Shown here: one piece after another, positions 12,505 through 22,913 of the stretch
Numbering within the stretch: position 1 is the first letter of the stretch
How the letters are laid out: every line of letters starts with the position of its first letter
DNA from: Castor canadensis
Taxonomy: Eukaryota; Chordata; Mammalia; Rodentia; Castoridae
NCBI RefSeq assembly: GCF_047511655.1
Contig: NC_133390.1
Span: forward strand, 97,533,583 to 97,597,582
DNA length: 64,000 nt
Direction of reading: 5' to 3'
Position numbers and translations under genes: made by a program
The notes under the pieces: generated by a model
Databases searched by the model: none
What the model was told of the DNA's origin: nothing
The model's input: only the letters and a program-made list of their open reading frames with translations

Positions 12505-12855
12505 CGGTGGTTTCAATGCCCCCTCCAACACTCAGGTTGACATTTAATTTGCATTGTAACATTCTTATGAGACAAGATCTTTATGAGGTGATTAAATGGA
12601 TTAATGCCATTATCTCAGGAGTGGGTCAGTTGTCACAGGAGTGAATTGCTGATAAGAAGATGAGTTCAGCCTGGTTTTCTCTTCCTGTTTCAAGTGTGCC
12701 CACTGCTGCAGCCTGGAGGCCCTCACCAGAAGCCTGCATGTGTTCCTAAATTTCACAGCCTCCAGAATTGTGAACCAAATAAGTTTTTATTTTTTATAAA
12801 TTATTCAGTCTATGGTATTTTGTTTCTCGCAGCAAAAAAAAAATGTAATGAGAAA
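12505..12855 (+). mobile_element. MaLR-type solo LTR (MLT1/MST-like)
   Basis: The order 'CAATGCCCCCTCCAACACTC', 'GGATTAATGCCATTATCTCA', 'CACAGCCTCCAGAATTGTGA', 'ACCAAATAAGTTTTTATTTT' and 'TTATTCAGTCTATGGTATTT' matches a mammalian ERVL-MaLR LTR in sense orientation, including its AATAAA-like region. No internal retroviral genes are present, so it is a solo LTR fossil. Confidence 0.85.
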
Positions 12856-13039
12856 GCAGTCAAATGATAGTTGTTTCTAGGTGTAGGTTCTAAGCTGGAA
12901 GGAGAGCAGAGAAAGGTGTCTCAGAGAAGAAACTAGAGGCTTTTGTCTAAGCTGGTTTCCAATACAAGAGAAGCAAATGAAAAGTCTAAACTGAAACTTC
13001 ACAGGCCAAAGAACGAGAATGAATTTTTGAAATTCTTTC

Positions 13040-13125
13040 CCTTTTTTCAGTGCTGGAGTTAAAACCCAGAGCCTGACACATGCTAGGCAAATACTCTACC
13101 TCTGAGCTACATCTCCAGCCCATCT
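13040..13125 (-). repeat. ID-like SINE
   Basis: 'TTAAAACCCAGAGCCTGACA', 'CATGCTAGGCAAATACTCTA' and 'GAGCTACATCTCCAGCCC' are a reverse-oriented ID element. Confidence 0.85.
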
Positions 13126-13502
13126 TTTCACTTTTAGCTGAAGAATGGGAGTTTCTGTTACTTACATTTTATCTGGTACAAAATTTGTAAGTTTGAGGCT
13201 TAGAGGCTGTACCAGGCATGTTTGTTTGGACAACATAATGTTGTGTATTAGTTGCCAACCAAAAAAATTGGGAGATTTCACAAAGAAAAATTGGATTTTC
13301 TGACTTTTATGGAAAAATCAGAATATCTAGAAGCAATGGACTGTATGCATCAATTTGTACTGGAGATGAACAACTGTCCCCTTTACATGGGCATGAGTTG
13401 TCCAAGACACCATAGTCTGTTTAGCTCTTTTTGTACCTCACCAACTTGATCAATTAGGACACATTCAGTCTTTATGTCACTGGTCCTCTTGGCAACTTCC
13501 TG

Positions 13503-13610
13503 GGTTCCCATAGTGATGGGCTCCATTTCACCTTTTTAGGTTCCCATAGTGATGGGCTTCATTTCACCTTTTTAGGTTCCCATAGTGATGGGCTCCATTT
13601 CACCTTTTTA
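13503..13610 (+). repeat. Three tandem copies of a 36-bp unit
   Basis: The unit begins GGTTCCCATAGTGATGGGCT and ends CACCTTTTTA. Copies start at 13503, 13539 and 13575 and differ at only one visible position (CTCC versus CTTC). No spacers and no known family. Confidence 0.92.
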
Positions 13611-13919
13611 GGTTCTGGTTTTTGTTCCATCTCATTCTATGAGATGCTTGGGCCATCCCAAAGGAGTCCCAGGTTTTCACTGCCATCCATATGCTCACCT
13701 TTAGCCCCAGCCTCTCTCCTGAGCTTTGGGCATAGATATGCCTAAAAGGGCATATCTATTTTCTTTTCCCACAGGCAGCTCAACGACATAGTCTTTTCAA
13801 AATGGCAGCTTTCATCAACATCCATTCCAGCACCAACCAGATGCTCTCCCAATGCTCCATCTGTTGTTCATATTACGGAACAGCTCCATTAACTACCAAC
13901 TTGAAAATAACTATTATCC

Positions 13920-14475
13920 TTGACTCCTCCCTTTTCTCCCACCTCACCCCGCCTCTACAGTCATTGAGTCTATTGATTCCACTGTCTAAATGCCTCCACT
14001 TTCATTCACTTCTCCTTCCTTCCAATGCTACTTCTTATTTCACTTTATTCACCATCACCATCACCTCATCTGGATTGACTACTCTACCAATTTTGGTCCT
14101 TTCCAAATCCATTCATTACAGTCAGAGATAATTTTTAAATGCAAATTCAGTCATATCTTTCCAGCTTAAATCCTTTTAAGAGACTCTTTATAGGATAAAG
14201 TCCTAATAAGTTTTACAAGGCTTCTTATCATCCAGCCCCGCCTTAACTCTCCACCTAAATCTCTCCCAGTTGCCACTCTTCCTTTAAGCAATTCTCAATT
14301 TACTTCTTTCATACCCTTTGCTTCAGGTTTTCACAAAGGCAATTTTTCCTGCTGAAATGCTTTCTTTGACCTCCTCAATTCTGGCTTAGTGCCATGGCTT
14401 CCTGGATGCTTCCACAGCCTGCTGTACACCTCATGGCATTTCCACTGACATGTAAAGGCTGCTAGAGTAATTCTC
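13920..14475 (+). repeat. L2 LINE fragment
   Basis: Diverged L2 3'-region order: a pyrimidine-rich block, 'CTCTTTATAGGATAAAGTCC', 'TTCTTATCATCCAGCCCCGC', then 'CCTGCTGAAATGCTTTC' and 'TGCTTCCACAGCCTGCTG'. The translated frame in this region (13802-14131) is Ser/Thr/Leu-rich and not protein-like. Confidence 0.5.
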
Positions 14476-14709
14476 TGAGCCTAAGCAATAAGAGAGCATG
14501 CGCAGTGATTGTCTTATGTATTAAGGCATCCTGAGACCCTAATGTTCTATAGATGTACTAGACACACAATAGATAGTTATAAAGAAAATTAATAAATCTG
14601 AAAAAAATAGATGGGAAAAAACAAAGAAGATTGCTGGATACCTGCCAAGATCTATCAAAAATAGATGTGTTTAAACTGTGTCACTGCCAGAGCTACAAAA
14701 GCCAAATTT

Positions 14710-15728
14710 TTTTTTTCTTTTATTCATATGTGCATACAAGGTTTGGGTCATTTCTCCCCCCTTCCCCTGCCCCCTCCCTTTCCCCCATCCCCTCTCTCTC
14801 CCCCCAATCCCCCTCGCTACCAGGCAGAAACTATTTTGCCCTTATGTCTAATTTTGTTGAAGAGAGCATATAAGCAATAATAGGAAGGACCAAGGGTTTT
14901 TGCTAGTTGAGATAAGGATAGCTACACAGGGAGCTTACTTGCATTGATTTCATGTACATATGTGCTACATTCTAAATTAATTCTTCTCGAGCTAACCTTT
15001 TCTCTAGTTCCTGGTCCCCTTCTCCTATTGGCCTCTGTCACTTTAAAGTTTCTGCATTAGTTCCTTTGCATTGAGGACATCAAATGCTATCTAGTTTTTT
15101 TTTGTTTTTTGGGGGTTTCTTGCCTATCCTCATACCTCCCTTGTGTGCTCTCTCCTTATCATGCGATCAAAGTCCAATTCCCTTGTTGTGTTTGCCCTTG
15201 ATCTAATGTCCGCATATGAGGGAGAACATATGATTTTTGGTCTTTTGGGCCAGACTAACCTCACTCAAAATGATGTTCTCCAATTCCATCCATTTACCTG
15301 CAAATGATAAGATTTCATTCTTCTTCATGGCTGTAGTATTCCATTGTGTATAAATACCACATTTTCTTAATCCATTCATCGATAGTGGGGCATCTTGGCT
15401 GTTTGCATAACTTGGCTATTGTGAATAGTGCTGCAATAAACATGGGTGTGCAAGTGCCTTTGGAGTAACCTGAGTCACATTCCTTTGGGTATATCCCCAA
15501 GAGTGGTATTGCTGGATCATATGGTAGATCAATGTTTACATTTTTAAGTAGCCTCCAATTTTTTTTCCATAGTAGTTGTACTGGTTTGCATTCCCACCAG
15601 CAGTGTAAGAGGGTTCCTTTTTCCCTACATCCTCGCCAACACCTGTTGTTCGTGGTATTTTTGATGATGGCTATTCTAACAGGGGTGAGGTGGAATCTTA
15701 GTGTGATTTTGACTTGCATTTCCTTAAT
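14710..15728 (-). mobile_element. Young 5'-truncated L1, 13-bp target-site duplications
   Basis: This is the 3' kilobase of the same L1 family as the full-length copy at 20276-27225, inverted. It has a poly-T at the left, a C-rich (sense G-rich) 3' UTR at about 14755-14820, and the ORF2 C-terminus. The - frame at 15315-15809 shows the Cys-rich end of ORF2p ([18 protein letters not shown]). Perfect AAAAGCCAAATTT repeats at 14697-14709 and 15729-15741 flank it. The right copy is followed by AAATTG, giving an ATTT/AAA site typical of the L1 endonuclease. Confidence 0.93.
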
Positions 15729-15741
15729 AAAAGCCAAATTT

Positions 15742-16499
15742 AAATTGACTATGGAAAGGAGAAGTGTAGGGGCTGTCAGCCATGCAACCTCATTCTCAGC
15801 CCACCTCACAAATGGTCCAAGGAAACCTACAAGTTAGGCAAGTGGGAACCTGTGTCAATTGCATGGATTTTTTTTTTTTTTTTTTTTTTTTTTGTCTTAC
15901 TCTGTTACTAAGGAGTTGGGAAAGAGTGGAAGAGCTGGAGAGGAAAGGGAAGGAAAGAGCCATGGGCTGCTGATAAAAAATTCTCATTTTTATGCATCTT
16001 GTTTTTACACATGCTGGTATTTGACTATATTCTGTCTGATATGTCTTATTTGGGCTCCCCCAAGGCAAACTTCACAACAGTGACTTGACTGAAGGCGTTT
16101 AATTAGGATTTGATTTCAGGAAGCACATAAGAAGGGTGGGTAAAGCCAGAGAGTCAAGGGCCAGGCCAATAGTGGGTTCATTAAAGGGCAAGTTACCTCT
16201 AAAGGCAACGGGGCTCAATCCCACAGAGTATCTGAAGATTGGGGAAACTGAGGTTGAAGGTTGTCCTTGGTGTGGCAAATTCCCAGCACTTCTGGAGTGT
16301 CTCTGAATACAGATTGAACTGACTGACATGGATCAGAGAGAGGGGATGGAGAAGCAGACAGAAGTCTGTCAAGGGTGAAGCTGCCAATATGCTAACTGCC
16401 TTCTGTAGCTACAGGTAAACTCAGAGGCAGGCTGAAGGCTTTTGCACGTGGGCATCAGGATCACCAGGCAGAACGAGCCTCTAGTTTCCCCTGATACTA
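15742..16499. other. Intergenic with a 26-base T run
   Basis: A pure T run at 15868-15893 may be the tail of a minus-strand retroinsert. I recognise no family or gene to its right. Confidence 0.4.
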
Positions 16500-16935
16500 C
16501 AGTCAGCATAGTAAATATTAGGGATGTTCCTCAAAAAATTAGTACAAAAGTAACATATGATCTGGCAATCCCATCTGGTACACTATATACACAAAGGATA
16601 TGCAATCAGTATGCCAAAGAGATACTGCTCCATTATTCACAAGAACTAAGATATAGAGGCAACCTAAACATCCATCAACAGATGAATGAACAAAGAAAAC
16701 ACGGCATATACGTGCACATGTATAATATATGTATATATATGTGCACGTATACACACACATACATATTTATATATGCTCTCGCCATGCATGCACAAAAAAG
16801 TAACTTGTGAGGTGATGTATATGTTACTGAGCTTTATTACGGTGTTCTTTTCACATTGTATATCAAATCGTCACACTATACCTTAAATATGTACAATTTT
16901 TAATTGTCAACTATACCTCCATAAAGCTGGGGGGT
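16500..16935 (+). repeat. Ancient L1M 3' end
   Basis: The ORF2-end block ('CATCCATCAACAGATGAATG', then GAACAAAG) runs into a TATA/CACA-rich microsatellite at 16718-16775. After it comes the L1M 3' UTR block 'TGTGAGGTGATGTATATGTT', then 'ACCTTAAATATGTACAATTT' and 'TATACCTCCATAAAGCTGG'. Confidence 0.8.
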
Positions 16936-19889
16936 AATTCATGATACAGTAATTCTTCTACATTCTAGAAGTGTATAATTTCCCTGAAGATAAAAATATT
17001 CTAACCTTTTTCCTACTCTATATTGAGTTTAATCACAATTCTGAATTGTTCAGGATATCTAAGAAAAGGAACGACTTTCTGTGCTTATGTGATGTGAGAT
17101 TCATTAGGCCAATTCACAAAGCTTGGAGGAGAACACAAAGAAATAAAAGCTGTTTTCATGTAAGGGTGAGGGACTTCTAAATCTTTCTTTGGCATTTATA
17201 AAGTCTCAGTCATGATTTTTTAAATATAAAATACCACCGGAGTTGTGATAATAGAACTAAATGTAGGGTCAAAATCTTATTTGAATGATTATAGAAAATT
17301 AAAATTAAATAGTTTTCCCATGATATTTGGCTATTCACTATGTAGACAATAGACAAAAGAGCCAGTTTGGAATTGTACCAGATAACTCAGTAGGCAAACA
17401 CTTGGTGATTTATGAGAAACAACAAAAAGAGTACTTGAAAATAAAGACATATTATTTTCTGGGGCTCTTTTTCATAACCTTTCTTCATTCACAAGAAACT
17501 CAACATTGCAATGCATCCCCCAGATAAAGAAGCAGGGATCCCATGGTGGGAAATCAAAATCAGAAAGTTCTTGTGTGTCAGATTAAACCTCCTTCTCCTC
17601 ACTCCACTAATTACCTGCTTTTGTCCAGACAATCAAGGACCTGGCTCTATACAGACTCGTCTGTTTTCAAACTGTCTTAGGTGTCGCTGGATACCAGTCT
17701 TCTCTTTTTCTATTACTTTTCAGATGTCCTTCTTTTCACTGTTTGCATCTTTTTTCCAACCTTTTTTCTTTTAGTTCAGAACCTTGAGTTAATCATAGAC
17801 TTCAGTGTAAGGCCTATTAAGATTCCTTCTCTTGCTTAAATTTTTTCATGTCCATACCCCATTCATTTTCCCCTCCTTGCCATAAACAAGCAATTTAGTG
17901 TATTTTATGTACATATTTTCACTTCAATGTGTTCTTGCAAAATGTGCATTGTTGTTTTGAAATTTTTTTTACCCAAATAATGTATGTTGCATTCTTTTTA
18001 TGACATAGCACTGTCTTAAAATCCAACCATATTCAGGTAAGTAGCTCTAATTTCTTGAATTAATTAATTGGCTTATGTTGTACAATCACATTTCACTCAG
18101 ACTTTTCCAAAATTGACACCCATGTCACTTCTAACTACCTAACATCATGACATTGTGAGCGTGGTGAGGTGAGAATCCTCTGACCAAAGGGCAGCTTGAG
18201 TGATCTCACAACATGATAGCTGGCTTTCCCCAGAGTGAGTGATCCTAGCAGGATGAGGAGAAGCCATATGACTTTTATTACCTAGCCTTGGAATCACAAA
18301 TCATCACAACATTGACATTCTATTGATCACACCAGTCATCTTTATTCAGTGGGAGAGACTATACGCAGTACTGTGAGTACCAGGAGAGGTAGCCTTGGAA
18401 TCTTCTTGGAGGTTAGGTGCCATACACATTGGCCGTTCTCCTTCAGATTTCTTATTTTTCCAGGTACATATGTATTTTTCCTCTGCTGTTTGCATGAGTT
18501 GATTATTTGTTGTGATAACTCTGCTTCCCAGGAGATGGACATTACTGTCCTGTGCTTGGGAAAACTCTGAAGACTTTTATCTTCATATTCATACTGAGCC
18601 AATTATAAGAATTGTCAAATGGTCAACAAATGCTTTTCATAAAATGGAAAAATATGATAGATTTCCAGCACCTGGAAAAGAAGTCCATTAAACTCAGGAC
18701 CCTGAATTTCAATATATCATTGTATTTTTACTTCTGCCAATTACAACTCTTTTCATTGTGGTAAGTAGTGGCTTTTGTTTTACTTGATTTCATTTTTTAA
18801 ATGTATTTTCAAATACCATATATATTAATAAACCTCTTTTTAGATGCCAAAATTTACATAGAAAAGGAGAAGTATCCTCTTGATGCTCTTATAGGTCAGA
18901 GAGAGCTGCAACAAAGAGATGGTTTCTAACAGCAATTTTTTTTTTCAGATAAGAAATGGTCATTACAATAGCTCTGAAATGATACTGCAGGAAAAAACAA
19001 AAATAATAATTTTTTTTGTTTCTGTTAGTTATTGCCCTCTAATTTTTTCACCAATGTAGACATTGATGTATATCAAATAAAAGATTAAGGGTCATGAATA
19101 ACAGCAAAACAATGTGAACCAAATATTCATTTTTTCATTAGAAAAAGTAAAAAGGCATGCAAATCTATGCCTGCTGTTTTTAATTTGTGGAAGCAAAAAT
19201 GCCATTCACCACAAATGCATCCATTACCAATTCATGGTGGGATATATATGAGAATGGAGAGTCCAAGGGAAAAGAGACTTAACCCAAGTGTTTCTTCCAC
19301 GATGTGGACCAAAGAGACAAATTACTGACTGAGAAGCTCACCTAAGTTTGTACAGTTACCACAATGAAAACCCTTAATACAAAAGCAAATTGCTGCAGCA
19401 TAATTTGTACCTTGGCTACTCATTCCTTCTATTTTGAGGCACCCAGCATGTGTGAAGGCTTCAAAGTGCTGAAGTAAGTACATGAAGGGCCATTAACAGC
19501 CACCTAAGGGAAACCTGCCTGTAGGTGAACATAGTCCATGCTGCTCAACCTGTGTCTGACTTGAGAAAGACACAGTCAAGAGACTACCAATTTATGCCCT
19601 TTGTAGATGTCACCAAAGCTAGTCAGCCTCAAGCCAGACTACAGAGATTTTTTTTTTTTTTTTTTGCTTTTCTGGTATTTCTAGAGTTTTGTAGTTACCA
19701 ATGTCATTTGTAAAATGTAATTACAAAAGAAATTTCAAGGAATCAAAAGTGGACAGTATTAATTGAACATCCATTACAGGCCAACCTTCTAATTTATGGT
19801 TAAAGGACCTGAGGCTAGGGCTTAGGGTAAGAAATACATGAGTTAATATGAAAAGGACTATGAAAATTGTGAAAATTCATACACTAGAA
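16936..19889. other. Intergenic, about 3 kb with no recognised gene or repeat
   Basis: AT-rich sequence with a poly-T run at about 19649-19667. I looked on both strands and recognise no coding family, RNA gene or repeat family. Undetected ancient repeats are likely. Confidence 0.4.
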
Positions 19890-20259
19890 AGCCTGTGCTA
19901 GCCTTCTGTCATTGTAGCAAATACCTGACATCAATCCGCTTAATTGGAAGAAAGGCTTATTTTGGCTTAGAATTTTGGAAGTTTCAGTCCAAGGCCCATT
20001 GGCCCATGGCATTTGGGCCTGCAGTGAGACAGCACATCATGGCGAAAGTGGGTGGTAGAGCAAGGTGCTGACCTCATGGTGGCTAGGAAGCAAAGAGAAA
20101 TGAAGAGGAGGGAGCTAGGATCCCAACACCACTTTCAAGGACTTGTCCTCAATGGTCTAATTTCTTTTCACTAGGCCCCATCTCCTAAAGATTCCATCAC
20201 TTCCCATAGCACCAAGCTGGGGACAAAGTCTTTAACACACAAGACTTTGAGGGACATTC
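19890..20259 (-). mobile_element. MaLR-like LTR fossil, interrupted by the young L1
   Basis: 'AGAAAGGCTTATTTTGGCTT', 'GTGGGTGGTAGAGCAAGG' and 'CACTAGGCCCCATCTCCTAA' then 'GGACAAAGTCTTTAACAC' follow the reverse complement of a MaLR LTR (MST/MLT1 type). The young L1 begins right after the last conserved part. Confidence 0.7.
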
Positions 20260-20275
20260 AAGATCTAAACTATAG
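20260..20275 (+). repeat. 5' target-site duplication of the full-length L1
   Basis: AAGATCTAAACTATAG, matching 27226-27241 (AAGATCTAAACAATAG) at 15 of 16 positions. Confidence 0.93.
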
Positions 20276-20699
20276 AGAGGATTCCAAGACGGTGGCTAAA
20301 GGGAGGAAGCAGAAAGCATGCCTCATAAAGTAAAATCTTGGAGAGATGCTGGAGATGCACCTTACTGGAAAAACCACCAAGAAGAGGCAAAACTTTGACC
20401 CCTCCACACCTCCAGTCTGCACAGAGCATCTCCACTTCATGTTAAATGAAGAAACCAGGAGGACCCCCAGGCCGCTGCCAGACACCTGCACCCAGATGGC
20501 TTGGGAAGACATGGACAAGGTAAGCTAAGTGGCATGCGGTACTCCCACAGACAACCCTGGGCCAGATTGGCATAGCCCCCTGGACAGACTGACCCCCACC
20601 CAGGGAAAAAAGAGAAACTAAGTAATAAGCAATAAGAACAATAAAGACACATAGCAAAGAGGGTAGGGTGCCCTGAGCACCAAAGGGAGGGGAGGGGAA

Positions 20700-20960
20700 T
20701 CCCTCCCGGAACTGTAAATAAACAAGCCAAGTCTGGCCAGAGAGGACGGGAGCGGGGGCGCACACCCAGCAACCAGGAGTGGGAAAGCTTGTGAGAGTGG
20801 TGGTAGGAGGAAAATTCTACAGGAGAGGGGGAAGACCCACTTCCCATGTGAACTGTAAATAAACACACAGGCCTGAGAAAGCAGGTGCAGTGTCACCTCC
20901 CCCAGTGTGCTTGGGAAAGTTTGTAGCAGTGGCTCGCACACAGAACTCTGAATAAACAAA
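20700..20960 (+). repeat. Monomer-like sub-repeats in the L1 5' UTR
   Basis: 'ACTGTAAATAAAC' occurs at 20711 and 20852, with a related 'ACTCTGAATAAAC' at 20944. 'GTGGGAAAGCTTGTGAGAGT' at 20779 is matched by 'TTGGGAAAGTTTGTAGCAGT' at 20911. The spacing of about 132-141 bases indicates two diverged tandem units and a shortened third. Confidence 0.6.
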
Positions 20961-21675
20961 GCTCACCCCTGAGATCTGCATAAATAACATCTCCAGCTAC
21001 AGCAGGCTGACAGCAGCGGACAGGCTAGCCACAGCTGCAGATACCATTCTCAGAACTGTCTCCAGACTCTTCTTTTTTTTTTTTTTTCTCTCTCCCTACC
21101 TTTGATGAGACAACAACCAAACTACACCTGCATGCTGAAAAACTTACTGAAACTGTATTGCATTTGAACTTGGGACACTTTGTGGGTTTTTTTTTTGTTT
21201 TGTGTGGTTTTGTTTTATTTCATTTTTCCCCTTTGATGAGACACTACAGAACAACATCTGAGGCACCATCTCCAGGACTGGAGGCTGAGGGACAAACACC
21301 AAAATTATTAAGAATGAAAGTTTATTGCATTTGAACTTGGAGATTTTTTTTCTTTTTTTTTATTACATATATTTTTTTAATTTATTCACTTTTACTTTTT
21401 TATTTTTTATTTTCAGTCCTTTCTCTGTCTCTCTAATGCCTTTTCAATCTTATGGTTGATTAGTACACTGTCTCTCCCTGTTTATATCTTTGAAACTTTT
21501 TTGTTTGTTTCTTTGTTTTGTCTTTTCTACTTGTTTATTTGTTTTTCCCTTTTCCTTTAACTTCTTTGCTTTCCATCTCCTCTCACCCTTCCATTCTAAA
21601 TATCACTAGTGCTATTATTACAAGCCAGAAAATACTTAATTGTACACAGTACAGGGACAAAAACAACACCAAGGG

Positions 21676-22863
21676 CAACAGGAAGACAGAAAAAACAGGG
21701 AACAAGTTTCCCCACAGCAAAAAATTAGTACAGGAACCAGAGGGAAATGAAGAAAATAGATACTCAGATCCATACTCAAACAAAGTGAAGATAAACTATG
21801 CCAAAGAACCCAATGAAGCCCACAAGAATAATTTAAATGAAGACATACTACAGGTACTCAATGAGAATTTTATAGAGATGATACTGGATATGGTCAACCA
21901 AAATGTACAGGAGACACTCAAGAAATTCCAAGACAACAAAAACAGAGATTTTGAAAAAGCAAAAGAAGAAATAAAAGAAACCATAGAAGCAAAGTGAAAC
22001 AAAGAACACGATTAATAAAGAGATAAATGAACTCAGGACAAAAATAGCATTAAAGAGGAAATGGCCCAGTATATGGAAAACCTCAGAAAAAAGAACGAAA
22101 CAGAATTGAAAAACAAAATGGAAGGCCAATCCAGCAGAACAGAACAAACAGAAGACAGAATCTCAGAACTCGAAGATGAAATGGTAATTAAAGGAAAAAC
22201 TGAAGGACTACTAATTAAACAACTCAAGACCTGTGAAAAGAAAATGCAAGAGCTCACCAAATCCATCAAAAGACCAAACCTGAGAATCATGGGCATTGAA
22301 GAAGGAGAAGAGTTGCAAGCAAAGGGAATGCGTAATATATTCAACAAAATAATAACAGAAAATTTCCCAAATCTAGAGAAAGATATTCCCATACAGATGC
22401 AAGAGGCCTCCAAAACACCAAACAGACCAGATCAAAATAGAACTGCCCCATGGCATATCATTATTAAAACAACAAGTTCAGAAACTAGGGAAAGAATATT
22501 GAAGGCTGTAAGAGAGAAAAAACAAGTAACATACAAAGGTAAGCCCATCAAAATCACAGCAGACTTCTCAACAGAAACATTAAAAGCAAGAAGAGCATGG
22601 GGAGAGATCTTCCAGGCACTGAAGGTGCCTGAAAATAACTTCAACCCCAGGAACTCTACCCAGCAAAACTATCATTCAAAATAGATGGAGCAATAAAAGT
22701 CTTCCATGATAAGCAGAAACTAAAACAATATGTGACCACAAAGCCACCACTACAAAAGATTCTTCAAGAGATTCTGCACATAGAAAGTGATATCCAACAC
22801 AACCATGAAAGGACAGGCAGCACCAAACTATAGGAAAAGAAAAAGCAAGAAAGTAGAGAGTAA
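21676..22863 (+). pseudogene. L1 ORF1 remnant
   Basis: L1 ORF1 encodes an RNA-binding trimeric chaperone with a coiled coil, an RRM and a C-terminal domain. Compared with the intact ORF1 at 42044-43246, this copy has lost the start codon: the other copy reads CAATGACAGGAAGAC where this one reads GCAACAGGAAGAC. An internal deletion near 21990 creates a stop after 'ETIEAK', and a short insertion near 22625 shifts the frame before the end. The RRM core (RPNLRIMGIEEGEE) remains readable around 22272. Confidence 0.9.
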
Positions 22864-22913
22864 CCTCAACTTAGGTACACACAATCAAACCTTCAAACAA
22901 CTAAGACAACTAA

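Noticed and set aside
13503-13610. Possible CRISPR-like array
   Set aside because: The three 36-bp units are directly adjacent without spacers, and this is a mammalian nuclear genome.
15532-15837. 101-codon + strand ORF
   Set aside because: It is the antisense shadow of the reverse L1 ORF2 C-terminus.
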